A DNA stretch of 64,000 bases, from contig JAHLEZ010000045.1 in the NCBI GenBank assembly GCA_020726505.1, positions 248,001 through 312,000 on the forward strand, read 5' to 3'. Numbering within the stretch: the stretch's first letter is position 1; each line of letters opens with the position of its first letter. This document shows positions 32,020-43,783 of the stretch, piece by piece. The notes under the pieces were generated by a model. That model made no database searches. It saw only the letters and a list, made by a program, of their open reading frames with translations, and was not told the origin of the DNA. The position numbers and the translations under genes are program-made. Origin of the DNA: Leptodontidium sp. MPI-SDFR-AT-0119 (Eukaryota > Ascomycota > Leotiomycetes > Helotiales > Leptodontidiaceae).

Positions 32020-35000
32020 TTAGATGGTCTCCCAACCCCCATTGTTGATATCCATCTCCAGCTTCCGACTGATGACACTCGGAACACCGTGACCCAACCA
32101 CACAGTACGTAATAACGCATCATATCTCTTCTGATTCAAGAATAGCTGGCGACTGTGTCTCAGGCCGGGGTCGACTTCGCCGTACTTGTCGATGTAAGGA
32201 GCTACCATCCAGGAGCCAGAGGTGTGGTAGACGTAGAAGACCGTGCATTTGCGGATGTTGATGAAGAGGCCGATGTTCTTTTGGCATCTGGTAATGCTGT
32301 TAGAGTCTTGTTTTTTTATTTTGGGAGAGGCGTGGAAAATAAACTTACTTGCGCATGTGCTGCTGCGCACCGCCGATATATTGTCCTCGGCCGCCTGATC
32401 TAGTCGGAGAGGCGGGCTTCAGGCAGCAAATACTTTGGCCACAGATGATGATTCCGCAGTGGAGGCAGAGCATCGGGTCCGAAACATCCTTTCCAGTGGT
32501 GGGGCAGCGTCGCTTCATCGTCTCTTCCATCAGGGTATCGTAGTTCTTGGGCAAGCCGATCAACTCGAAGATAGCGGGGTGACTGAGACTAATGAGGCTG
32601 GGGAGTTCGTGGGGAATACTGGCATGTCTAACCCAGCCATATACAAGGGTATTGAGATGAGGACTCTCGAATATGGAGCGCAACATGCTGTCGAACGAAG
32701 GCAGATGCATAGCTTCGGACAGGCGGTCCAATTCGTCGGCTGAGGGGTTTGTTGAGATGAAATCTTGGAATGCTGCTCCGTGGCGAACGTGGAGAAGCAT
32801 AGCAGCCTTACGAAGGAAGACCAATGCATACTTCTTCATGAAGTCGATGATGGATTGCGGGCCATTGAAGCATTGCTGTTCCATGGCGGTGCTGGCTGGA
32901 CCATCTTTGTTGTCGTTACCATCTTCCAAGTCCCACTCACGAATGGTCAAGCAGAAGTTTCCAAACACAGTCGCGAGATCAGCTTGACTGGAGTAGGAGG
33001 TAATCCACTGCAAGTATCCTGAATTCCCCTTATTACGGCTCATCTTGATTGCAACCTTGACAAGCTCGGCAAGATAGCAGAGCTGAGTGAGGTGCAGAAT
33101 GTCCATATTGTCCACGGGAGCGAGACATAGGGAGCACTCGGTGAGGAAGACGAACATATCTTGACTGAGTAGGGTCTGTCCCTTCCTAGCCAAGGCACTG
33201 AGCTCCTCACTCAAATCTCGCCCAGTGTTAGACGCAAGCCGGAGGAACAACAGCAAGTGCTGACGTTCATAGTCTGCAGCAAATTCCTTGGTAACAGCAT
33301 TATCGCCCCTGGATCTCATGCCTCCGATCGAGATATATGAAGCCGCCGTATCGGAGAGTATTCTCAGATGGGCAAGTGCCTGTTGTGGTATGGTCTCGAT
33401 AAAAGTCATTCCACCCTCGCTTGCAACACCGCGCTGCTGAATCTCTACAGATGATATGGAAAAGCCCAGAGTTTGCGCAATGCTATCGGTGAAACCTATG
33501 TCATTTGGTGCGGCACCTTCTCCAAGCGGAAGGGGCTTAATGTATCGATGCTTGGACGCGAGCTCGTTCTTGGTCATAGTGTCTCTCAATCGACGATATA
33601 TCTGTACCAATTCCCTGACTGGAGAAACAGGAGGTGCAGCAGAAGGTTGGGCATTACCTGACGCAGCACCATCATTAGCCCAGACAACAGCAGGTGCTTG
33701 TGGCCGTGGGATGAAGGGAGGCAATGGTTGCACCTCCGCGTACGCATCTGCTTGTCCTGGACTCTGAGGATCGTGAGGCCATGAATTGTGTGGATGGTAT
33801 AGCTCCATAACTCTGGACGAAATTGTAGTAGGAAGGAATGAGTTGTTATTTTGCATAAACACCTGGAATGTACGACTACCAGCACCACTCTCTGGAACAT
33901 AGTCAATGCCGTACGGTCTCCCCAGAGCATTAGAGTCGGTTGCGTTGGCGAGCCACTGGGTGAAGTCTGACTGCGGCTGGAAGCGCGCCAGAGGCAGTTC
34001 TTCCTTAGGAGACCAAATAATGGGCAGAAACGCATTTCCAAGTGCCTTGCACAAAGGACAAACAAACTCGTTCAACTCGATATTCTCTGGGTGATGTCGA
34101 GCGATTTGATGCTGATGTCTCCTAGTGGAAGCCTCGTAGTACACCTCAAAGCACTTGTAATGCATAATGTGTCCACATCCCGACGAGACTGGGCCCATTC
34201 GAGAGGAATTTGCTTCGAAGCCCTTTCCGATGAATTGGCGCTCGGCAATGATTTCGGCTCCACTAGAGGTGACTTTGTGAACCGATGTCCGATTTTCACT
34301 AGCAACACCAAATGGTCGAATATTCTCAGCAGACTGGTCAAGATTTGCAGGTATCTTGGTGACTTCGCGCACAAAATCAGGATCGCTGAAGTCTGTTTGA
34401 CGTAGAATATTGCTGTTTGTCATCAGAGCGAAAGTGCCATAAAGTCGTCCATCCTTAGTCTCTTCTTGGCACAGGATACATGTACCAGAGGGATATTGCC
34501 AGTATGTCTTGTGGTCATCCTCTGTTTCATCTTCCACATTTTCGTCGCTTACATCATCTTCACCCCAATCAATGTCGCCTTGGTTATCAAGGAAGTTCTT
34601 TTGCTGTTGCTGAAACTGAGCCATAACCTTTGCTTGGCGAGCCATAGCTGCCTGCTTCTTCTTCTCCCGCTCCTCGAGAATATTGCTATTTGCAGGCGAT
34701 GCCGTAGAAATGCGGTCGATTGGTACACCAAGTCGGGCAAAGGCATTCTCGAAGTTGCGTGGTTGCTTTTGCTTCATTCGCTTCAGTACCAAAGTGATCT
34801 TAGGGTGGCAGGCCTTGTATTCTTCCTTTCGAGAGAGGATCTCCAAGATGGCTGCAATGGTCTTTGACGCAGGAGAGTTTGGCAAGAAGTTGCTTCGCGC
34901 TGGCTGGGTCAAGGCGATGTAGACAAATGATTGAAGGGATTCCTCAGACATCTCATCCTCGTCAGTTTTGTCTTCGGAGATTGCGATCAGCACAAGATGC

Positions 35001-38000
35001 AGAACAACTTGCAGAAATGCCTCGACTCTGGTGACAGGAACGGTGGGCGTGAGTTCTTGGGCTTTCATTGGGTACAGCAGAGCATAGTAAATGATCTGTG
35101 CAAAGATGCCGGTTCTGGTGAAAGCCGAGAGATCTGCGAATGCTCGCGATTCAACTGGTCGAAGCTTCGGCTCAAACACAATGTCAGAGGCTGCTCGTCC
35201 AGTCTTCTTAGCGATCGAAGTTTTGTAAGCCATCTCCGATTCTTCTCGCTGGTTCTTGTTATAATGAGCGATGTAAGGATCGATATCTTCCAAGAACTCC
35301 GACTTGAGCTCAAACGTGCCGACATCTGAGAGTCCTTCTGGAGCCTTGAAGATGGTCATCTCATCAAGAATATCCTGACACTCTTCCTGGTCTTGGAATT
35401 TGTCGGGAAGCTTGCCGCAGATCTCGGAGAATGACAATGGCTTGAAGCAGAGAACATGAGTTATATCGCGACGCATAGCCAGGACATGGGGATCAGTTGA
35501 CGCAAGTGATGTTCTGTCACTGATCAGGACAATCAGAAGATGAATCAAATCCTCAACAACGTCGAGAACATGACCATCCTCCAGTCCATCACCTTTCTGC
35601 TCATATATACCTTTCATCCAGTGCTCCAGTCCATAACGATCGATCATTGATACAAGGACTCTAGATGGCGGGCATACGACCATGGCGGTTTGAAGAAGAA
35701 AGATGTCTCTGTGGTGAGAAACATCTCGTTGACCAACTCCACGGTATGTGCCCATTTGGTGACGAAGACTCATTCCGTTTCTCACCCACATGCCAGCCTT
35801 CATCTGAGCTAACCATGCGCAGACTCGTAGCGGGTAGTCAAAGGCAGCCATCAGATGATCTTCAGGGGTGTATGACTGAATTGGCATCGTACGCTGACCC
35901 ATTGCTCTAGGCTTTTGGGTAAGATCGGCTGTAGTGAAGCTTAAGAGCTGAGTGAGCTCATCTCGCGACATGTTCTTGCCGCACTCAATGAGCCACGATA
36001 AAGTATAGTGCAATCCATGGTGGAAGCTGATCGGCTGCGCCTCAACAACAAACTTCACAACAGAGTGTTGAAGTACACTGTTGGACATCTCCGTCGTATC
36101 GAACTCGTAGTCGCCGACCTTCTTGAACTTGATCTCATCCTTGATCTCTGCTTGCAGGAATCGCTTTCTCTCAGTTCCTAGTGAGTTGAGAATGACTGTC
36201 TTGGCGGCTAATCTGATAGCTTTTGAGATGTATGTCTGATCTTCGCCAACGCTCCACTTGAATGACTCGGAAAACTGTCGACATAATCTATTGATCTCCC
36301 GAGTGATCAAGGATGCACTGATCCAGGCATCGGTCTCGTATTCGACATGCTCACCAACAGCTCTGAGATTCGGACAGATTCCTTGGTGTAACTTGACCAG
36401 ATCCAGGAACTGCATCATGTACCGATCCTCAGTTCGAAGCTTTTCCTGGACATGCTCCGAACTGAAAAGATATCTCAAGTCCATGAAGAAGTGGTACATT
36501 CGGCGGTTTGTGACAGAACCGGAGTCAAATGCCAGGGTTGCGTTCGGGTTGATCTCATGGGGATGACCGACTTGTCTCGTAGTCAAGAAAGTGTGGAGGA
36601 TCGCCATCAAGTTGGTCAAGAAGTTTCCTCTCTCGACGATTTCAGCTGTGATAGTTGGTGTAGTCAACATCTGCAGGGAGATATTGATAATAGAGTGATC
36701 AGGCTCTCGATCAGCAATGAGATACAGTTGAGCTAGTGTTGTGTAGAGACCTGCAAAGCGCAAACCAAGAACACGCTTGAACTCGGGAATTGACACAACT
36801 GTTGAAATGTAGAGATCACGTAGATCAACGCGGACCTTCTTCCACATCCTCAAGTCAAACAAGATCATCCAGTCAAGACGAAGGCGATGCCACAAGTCCT
36901 CGTGGAGTGGCACCGAGTCTCGCTCACTGAATGCAGGTGGTGTCTCCAGCCAATATCGGGGAGGGTTTGGTGGTTCTGGTGCACGAAGAGATGGGCCCGG
37001 AGTCTTTGGTATCTCGAGGTTTGCCTTTGTATACACGTTGTGGGATATCAACGGCTGCATCTCAGCAGTGTCGGAGTCTGATGGAGTAAGATCTCTGTCC
37101 CGAATAGGCCGTGCAGGAGCAGGAGGAGGGGGCGGTGGTGGGGGATAACCAGCCATTGTAGCTTCTGATTCTTCCATGGGCGAAGTATCGATATCGTTGG
37201 CGTTCATATCAACATCTCCGTCGGCATCCGTTTGTTGGGTACCCTGGAACGAAAATGATGCAGTTGCGGGTACAACGACAGTTGCGGCCCCTTCTCCGAA
37301 ATCAGATCCATCGTCGTCTCCAGTGACTAAGTTCATCATAATACGATCCACTTCCTCATCATCTTCCACATCAGAACCTGCATCATCTATTTCGCCATCT
37401 CCATCATCTCTATCCTCAGCATCGTCAGTATCGTCTGAATCATCAGCACGAGCATTCGCATTTATAGCTGCTTCTCTCCAGGCTGCAGCATTTGCAAACA
37501 TTATGCCGCGACTGAGGTTAGCGAAAGCAGCATTGTCTTCAGTTTCGTGGTCATCGATTCCCTTCATACCAACATCTTTATTGCTGGCCTCGCTTCCAGT
37601 GCTCCATGTCTTGAGCATCTCCTCACATATGACTTGACGTAGTATGTTGTGATCAGGACCAACACTGCAACCAGCAATATCACTCAACCACTCGATGATC
37701 GTGCCGCACATCTGTTCTCTGAAGGTATCTCTTGCAGACCGAATAGTAACCGTGACCTTGATTTGCTCGATAATCTTGGAAACGCGAAGTAGCTCATCCA
37801 CATCGAAGCCGTACTTCACAATACTTCGGCCGACATCATCCGTCTCGTTGGCTCTCTGCATGCCCTCCGCAATAGAAACCTTACAGGCCCTGGCAACTTG
37901 GTCTCTGACCTCATTGACCGTATGCTTCTCATCGTTCCATAATAACAGGGCAAACTCGCAAGGTTCCTCCACGATATCTCCACGGTAGTATGTAGAAGCA

Positions 38001-38671
38001 AGGCGGGACATTTTCTCATCTAGAAGAATCGTCTCTCGGGATTTGGGTAGTCGAAGCTGTTCTGGGGAGCAGGAGATAACGTCACAGATGTAGTCGAACA
38101 CTCTCCCAATAGTCATACGAATAGCCTCAACCAAGTCCTGCGGTAGTGTAGCCGCCTTGCCCTTGTTCTTGAGGGGCGAGTCTTCCGCATGAGGTGTGTG
38201 TATCGAGCAGTGTACTGGGAGTTTCCACGCTTCAGGATCTCCACAGTCGCAGCATCCGCTATTACCCAGAGAGACACTGACGTAGACCATATGGCCTGTG
38301 TGATCTGAAGCATCGTAGCAGTGACTGCACAAGACACATGTATCATCTTGACTACAGGTTTTGCATCTGTATGTAGCTTCGCCGGCCTTGAAGATATGTC
38401 CGCATGCCTTGCCTCTTGCCGCCTCTGTGAACTCGTCTCCATCTGAGTTGCCTTGCGCCCTTCGGAGCTTCCATGTTGCGTTTGGTAGAGGTCGTGTATT
38501 GTCGGGGAAGAAGAGCTTCAGGTAATCTGAGCGTCCGCAGGCCAGGGACCAGAAGAGGGCTTGAAGGAGCGCATTCTCGGCGGTGTCTGTATAGCGGTTA
38601 TTGTGAACGCGGGGTTGCGTCTTGAGGAAGTCGCAGAGCTGCTGCTCCTGTGTTGACATGTTGTCCTCCAT
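32020..38671 (-). CDS. UBR1: E3 ubiquitin-protein ligase UBR1 (N-recognin)
   Basis: Two minus-strand exons, 38671-32349 and 32287-32020, give 2196 residues. The last exon restores 'KCQKNIGLFINIRKC' and the C-terminal 'HGVPSVISRKLEMDINN' of the family. UBR1 recognises basic and bulky N-terminal residues (Arg/N-degron pathway) and ubiquitylates the protein for the proteasome. The UBR box, a zinc fold, lies at about residues 90-160: 'CGHIFKAGEATYRCKTCSQDDTCVLCSHC...CCDCGDPEAW' in pieces. A region around residue 220-300 is the ClpS-like/type-2 site. A strongly acidic linker is near 400-470. The RING-type zinc finger spans about 1400-1545 ('CILCQEE', 'CGHIMHYKCFE', 'FVCPLCKALGN'). The C-terminal half is the autoinhibitory UBLC cap. 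The ATG is followed by MEDNMSTQEQ. Length is close to other fungal Ubr1 (1950-2200). Confidence 0.93.
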
Positions 38672-39278
38672 TATGTATCGAGGGAACCCGTTCGCATGTC
38701 GGATTGCGTGGGTTGTGTTTTGGTGAAGAAGTAGTTTGATTGCGAAAGTGGTTCGAGGTGTTGGTGGTGATGATCCTCAGCCTCGAGCTTGACGTTGACA
38801 AAGCGGGACTGATATGGGAAAGCAGGCGACGGGTATCGTATTGTATTCAGATTTCTCTTGATGGCCGTGGTCATCCAACCTTGTACACCGAATAAATGCA
38901 AACGAGCCTTGAGAGTTGTTTTGGTTCATGAAAATTTGGGTTGTGGTTGTTGGTGTCGAGAGGCAAGGCGGAGTGGATGTTTTGTTATCACCGTTCGCCT
39001 TCCGCAAGATGACTCGAAAGGCTACCAAATGGTTCAAGTCACATCAACGCGATGAGGTAGAACTACCAATATAAGGTTCGATATACCAAAATGATCGAAA
39101 TTCAAGGAGGATTTCGGTCCAAATTATGGCACAACAAAATCAAGTGCGAAAGTGATACAATTGTTGCATTTTATACAGCTCAACCGAAAGCTTTCTCAAG
39201 CAGCATCTATCCCTCTACGTCTATGTCTCCTTTGCCTGCCAATCCAGCCTTCCATTCCATTTGCCGGCCACCATTGCT
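38672..39278. other. Intergenic region upstream of UBR1
   Basis: About 600 bp: the UBR1 promoter and leader and the QCR9 3' flank. Small overlapping frames only. Confidence 0.5.
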
Positions 39279-39752
39279 CTACTCGTCATCATCATCACCA
39301 CTCTCGACGTACTTCGCTCGGATGTCCTTCCATTGTCGCTGCTTCATATTAGCCCAGCCATTCCCCATCTCCCCAATAAGATGAACATACGCCTGCGTTC
39401 ATCTTGTCCCAGATCTTATCTGTTGTTTTATCCCAGACCCTGTTCCATCTGTCAGTCCATGTGTTCCTGATTGAAGCCTGGGATCCATGAGGCCTACATC
39501 TCGAATGCGAATGCTGACGCGAAGACAACACCCAGCATGGTGAAGTTCTTGCGGAAGAAGAGGCTGTACGAGGCATCCAGTCAGCAATTGATTCCATTTC
39601 CTGCCACATAGCTTCGTGTGCGTCGCCGTAAATCGGGTTGGGGTAGGTCGGGAGACTTGCTTGTAGATGGGACGACTTGCGGAAGCCTGCAATTGAACAA
39701 ATTAGCTTGATCCAACATGATTCTCAGGATATCTGGGGACTGTATTTACCAT
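39279..39752 (-). CDS. QCR9: Cytochrome bc1 complex subunit 9 (Qcr9)
   Basis: A 67-residue protein spread over five minus-strand exons: 39752-39750 (only the ATG), 39686-39661, 39563-39498, 39439-39391 and 39338-39279. The joined product has 'SRPIYNLFFRKNFTML', a single membrane span 'GVVFASAFAFEM', then 'VWDKTTDKIWDKMNAG' and 'RQWKDIRAKYVE', ending in an acidic tail. This is the Qcr9/UQCR10 pattern (YN-LF-RN, F-FE, D-WD-N-G-WKDI). It is a small inner-membrane subunit of complex III needed for stable Rieske protein insertion. The intron after 'IYN' (39660-39564) has a GC donor (GCAAGT) and a GCTGAC branch; the others are GT-AG. Every phase agrees. It is divergent from the PYM gene with 331 bp between starts. 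Confidence 0.85.
39564..39660 (-). other. GC-AG intron in QCR9
   Basis: The donor is GCAAGT after TACAA and the acceptor is TACAG, with GCTGAC as branch. Removal joins 'RPIYN' to 'LFFRKN'. Confidence 0.78.
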
Positions 39753-40083
39753 TGTGAATTGTGCAGCAGTGCTCGCGAAGGACTTGACTTTGTGGAATGG
39801 TGAGAGGTCGTTCGTTGAAGTGTTTTGCGATCCGGAAGCTCCAACATTTTAGCTCCAAAGTCGGGACGATGCTTCGACACGTGACCTTCCGTTGCAATTC
39901 AAAGTCTAATCTCAGCCTTGCGAATTTTGGCAATCGTCACTGCACAACTTTCACTTCACTTCGCCGCTAACACACACACAATTTCAAGGCCGGGCGCCAA
40001 TTGTTACACATCTCTTGGATCTATCTGCTACATATCCAAATTCCACTTTTGCAGACTGTCCCCGGCGACAGTCACCACACAGA
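39753..40083. promoter_or_regulatory. Divergent promoter of QCR9 and PYM
   Basis: A 331-bp region between two divergent ATGs. It contains a CACGTG E-box-like hexamer in GACACGTGACC at about 39878-39888. No gene. Confidence 0.5.
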
Positions 40084-40671
40084 ATGCCCTCAGTGCCTAC
40101 CCCCTCCAAGGCCGGCATCGTCGAGACAAATGGTGAACGACACATCCCCTCCTCATTAAGACCTGACGGCACGAAAAGGAAGGAAATCAAGATCAGACCT
40201 GGTTATAAGCCGCCTGAGGACGTTGAGGTCTACAAGAATCGCACTGCAGACGCATGGAAGAGTCGGGGGAGCGCGGGCGTTCCGGGAGCGGACGGTTTGA
40301 AGGATGAGAAGGACGAGGGCTCAGCTTCAAGCAATAAGAATGCGAAGAGAAGAGAGGCGAGGAAGAAAGCTAAAGCTGCGGAAGATGGTGGAGAAAAGCC
40401 CAAAGAGGGGAGCAGCTCTACGGAAAAGAAGGACGGCAAGGCTGAAGAGCCATTGGATCCCGAAGCCGAGAAAGAGAAGAAAGCCAGGAATCTCAAGAAG
40501 AAGTTGAAGCAAGCGAAGGAGCTGAAAGAAAAGAAGGAAGGCGGCGGTGCCCTGCTTCCGGAGCAATTCGCCAAGGTTATCAAAATTAATGAGCTCATTC
40601 GGGAACTGGATGCGTTGGGTTTCGATGCTGAAGGGGAACCGAAAGCTAAGGAGGAAGAGAAAAAGGAGTGA
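40084..40671 (+). CDS. PYM: PYM/WIBG, exon-junction-complex disassembly factor
   Basis: An intronless 195-residue protein. The N-terminal Mago-binding motif 'ERHIPSSLRPDGTKRKEIKI' continuing 'RPGYKPPEDVEVYKNR' at about residues 18-55 is nearly identical to the PYM consensus. It binds the Mago-Y14 heterodimer and removes exon-junction complexes from translated mRNA, with a link to the small ribosomal subunit. The rest is highly charged, with Lys/Glu-rich coiled-coil-like stretches around 95-165 and a C-terminal helix 'FAKVIKINELIRELDALGF' that is also seen in relatives. The protein should be mainly cytoplasmic. The start at 40084 directly precedes the conserved motif by 17 residues, as in other fungi. 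Finding it fits an intron-rich genome. Confidence 0.9.
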   Translation: MPSVPTPSKAGIVETNGERHIPSSLRPDGTKRKEIKIRPGYKPPEDVEVYKNRTADAWKSRGSAGVPGADGLKDEKDEGSASSNKNAKRREARKKAKAAEDGGEKPKEGSSSTEKKDGKAEEPLDPEAEKEKKARNLKKKLKQAKELKEKKEGGGALLPEQFAKVIKINELIRELDALGFDAEGEPKAKEEEKKE

Positions 40672-41277
40672 ACGAGAAAAAGAATGCTTCTTGGAATATG
40701 GCATTGGTACTCTATTGGTCTTGGGCTTGGTAGAGGTTCGGGCAGGCGTTTGTTCTGATTCATTGGTGTACAGCTTGGCGTCGGAGCGATTTTGATGCAA
40801 ACTCAACTCGTGGATAGAGGCATTGCGATCTTAGATATTTTGTCTGATCTTTTAAATCTAAAGATTATTAGGCACGCTGTCGTTAATGCTAAAGTGATTC
40901 AGCACCGGTCAGTTCGAAGGAACCGTTGAGAGGGGGAAAGCATTAGGCGCCTGTATTGAATTTTGACCAACTTAAAGATTGAATCATACGATGTGCCACT
41001 CCATGACCCTGCAAGATTTGAATCTGACTAGTTGCTAATTACTTTGGAGGTCGCACAGAAAAGGAGTTGTCACAACTTCGCTTAGTTCCCTTCTGGATTT
41101 CACTTGCAGTACTCGCCCACTCGTCCTTCCATCCTCTCACTCCCCACTCTTCAACTTCACTATCAAATCTGCCAAGCAACATAACGTCTCTTCAACTTCA
41201 TCTCGTCCATAAATTCCTCTCCTACACCACACACATTTTGATTTCGACAAAGTCCGAAACATTGAGCTAAATTCAAG
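40672..41277. other. Intergenic region
   Basis: About 600 bp between two plus-strand genes. The last 150 bp are C/T-rich, as expected for a promoter and leader. Nothing else. Confidence 0.5.
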
Positions 41278-43015
41278 ATGGGAAGTAATCCAAAAATCCC
41301 CCTCTGGCTGGACTGTGATCCAGGTAAGTCTCCCTCTCACTCTCTTCCGAGTCAACCGTGCTAATATCGGAATAGGACATGATGTAAGCAACACCCATCT
41401 CGTCTTGCTCCATTTCAAAGCTCTTCTATCATGGAATGTCAGACTACTTCAGCAACTTCAACGCTGCAGTTGCCTCCGAGGACGAGAGTTTTTGTGCATC
41501 TCTGCCTCACGTGATACTCGACATTCACTACCACCTATTCCTCAATTTCCAGTTGAGAAGCAACAGCTAACAGACCCAAGGATGCATTCGCAATTCTACT
41601 CTCAGCCTACCACCCGTCGTTGGATCTCCTCGGTGTCTCGACAGTGCATGGAAACGCCTCGCTTCCACACACGACTTACAACGCAACATCTATCGTATGT
41701 TCAGCCTTATCATATGTATCAAGTTCTTTCGGCTTGAGTATCCCACTGCAGGAACATTCGAGACTTTAAGATTTTGACTCGAAACTAGTTGACTGCCATT
41801 GGCAAACCAGATATTCCCGTCTACGCCGGTGCTTCCAAAGGACTTACCCGTCCAGCTGTCCACGCAGATGCAATCCGTAAGTAAACAGCAAAGCTGTCCT
41901 CCAAACCCAATATGAGTTCAAACTTCTCTATCTCAAGAATTTGCAAGCCCCCTCTCCCTCTAAGAAACATTCAAACTAACATCCCACAAGACGGCGAATC
42001 CGGCCTCGACGGCACCCATCTCCTCCCCACACCCCTTGTGCCTCCCAAAACAGACCCATTCATCCCAGCAATAGCCGCAGCTCTCCTAGCTACACCCCCA
42101 GGAACAGCATGGGTCGTCGCAACAGGAGCCCTAACAAACATCGCATTGCTCTTCCAAGCACACCCCGAACTCGCCCCCCACAGTAAGTTTTCTCCTCCTT
42201 ACCTCATGCCCCATCCTCACATCCTCTCATTACCCACCCACCTCAAACCTTCTCTCCATAATCGTAACGACATACTAACACCCCTTTCCCCTCCAGTAAA
42301 AGGCCTCTCCATAATGGGCGGTGCAATCGGCTCATTCCACACCTCCGCCCCAATGGGGACCGTCTCCTCCAAAACCCGAATAGGGAACTGGTCCGAATGG
42401 GCCGAATTCAACATCCTCGTCGACCCCGAAGCGGCCTCATTCCTCCTCTCCCACCCCATTCTCTCCCTCAAAGCAACACTCATCCCTCTAGACGTCACCC
42501 ATCTCGTCCTCGCTACGCCAGATGTCCAGAAGATGTTGCAGTTCGGCAAGAACACTCCGCATCGCGACGTAAAAAGTGATGAGAAGGTTGGAGAAGGAGA
42601 AGGTAAAGAGGAGAAGAAATGCAGCACGTTAAGAAAAATGCTAGTCGAGCTCCTAACATTCTTCGCAAAGACCTACGCGGATATCTTCGGTATCACAGAA
42701 GGTCCACCATTACATGATCCGCTGGCTGTAGCTGCGATCCTGGATGGTATTTCTGGTGTTGAGATCCCATTTTATGATTATGAGGGCGCGGAGGGGAGAA
42801 GAGAGAGATATGCCGTCCAGGTCATTACAGAAGGAACACACGACGATGCGCTCGCGGGCGCGCAAACGGGACGGACGGTCGTGACGTTACTGCCTGAGGG
42901 AGGGGAAGGCGTTAAGATACCGAGGGGTTTGGATGTTAAGCGCTTCTGGGATGTGTTGGAGGATTGTCTCGTGCTTGCTGATGAGGTGAATAGGGGGAGG
43001 GGTGTGCATAGATAA
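41278..43015 (+). CDS. Inosine-uridine-preferring nucleoside hydrolase
   Basis: Six exons (41278-41323, 41376-41383, 41581-41694, 41789-41876, 41991-42182, 42297-43015) give 388 residues. The second exon is a microexon of only 8 nt (GACATGAT). It is needed to build the calcium-binding motif 'LDCDPGHDDAFAILL', the family fingerprint (DxDxGxDD). 'VHGNASLPHTTYNA', 'IPVYAGASKGLTRP' and 'WVVATGALTNIALLF' follow. 'SIMGGAIG', 'EFNILVDPEAASFLLSHP' and 'PPLHDPLAVAAILD', with the catalytic His-Asp pair, complete the fold. The enzyme cleaves ribonucleosides to base and ribose in salvage. A charged insert around 'DEKVGEGEGKEEKK' is lineage-specific. All phases are consistent. Confidence 0.9.
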
Positions 43016-43070
43016 ACTACATGGTGGGGCTGGGCTCGCTTGGCAGTCCGGCCGAGAAATAAGCGAATTC

Positions 43071-43783
43071 TATCCCCTTAAGTGCCAGAAACGTATGGAT
43101 TTAGGTGTAGGCGCTGAGTTGCCCCGCATTACAAGGCCCGTGGGCTCAGGCGGGGGATCATCACAATAACATCAACAAAGCCTATTTTCCCACTTTAATC
43201 TCTAAATAATTAATGCACTCACGATGCTTGAAAACGTATACCTAGATCCTACTGATGCAGGCACTCTCCGATCGAAAGTCCAACCTTTACAACAACGCGG
43301 AACGCGATTTGAGCTAATGATATTAGAGGATTTCGACTTCAGGTTACCTTACCTAATTCCTGCTTTCCAGAGGACCCTATTGCCCTATTCACTTAATATT
43401 ACAACGAAGGCATGATAGACTAAATCGTTTCCGCTACAAATAATTATCAAAATGTTAACTTCATCGAATTGCGCTTGTTGTAAAAGTGGGAGGTTTCATG
43501 ATTAGGGGAGGAAACGAGTAGCTCTAGCTGAAATTGCAGCTAATCAGGGCCGCCTAAGTAAAAGGACTACTACTACGTGGGGCTGTAAGCAATGTGGAGT
43601 TTATATTTGCAAAAAAGTCTAATTGCTTTACGTAGTATTATAGAAAATCATAGAAATAAGGTGTGAAATTAACTGATTTAGATGAATCTTGAAAATTCAG
43701 CGGTCCTCGCTTAAAATTAGGGGCTCGCTACAGGGCCTTCCCCCCTGTAGCGCCATACGTTCCTGGTGGCACTTAAGGGGATA
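43071..43783 (+). mobile_element. 713-bp TIR-bounded DNA transposon relic
   Basis: The left end reads TATCCCCTTAAGTGCCA then GAAACGTATGG (43071-43098). The right end (43753-43783) is its reverse complement apart from a 3-base insertion and one change. Outer TA on both sides could be a TA target duplication. Inside, 43470-43622 reads as a cysteine-rich tail 'CACCKSGRF', stop, 'RVALAEIAANQ', 'TTTTWGCKQCGVYICKKV'. Its C-x2-C...WGC-x2-CGV-x-x-C pattern resembles the C-terminal zinc motif of piggyBac-like transposases. The in-frame TAG at 43503 and the missing catalytic domain make it a dead, internally deleted copy. It is much more AT-rich than its surroundings. A 10-bp hairpin (CGCTACAGGG with CCCTGTAGCG) lies next to the right end. 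Confidence 0.65.

Noticed and set aside
40230..40806. Long minus-strand frames opposite PYM
   Set aside because: Antisense shadows of Lys/Glu-rich coding sequence, which reads as Phe/Leu/Ser-rich on the other strand.
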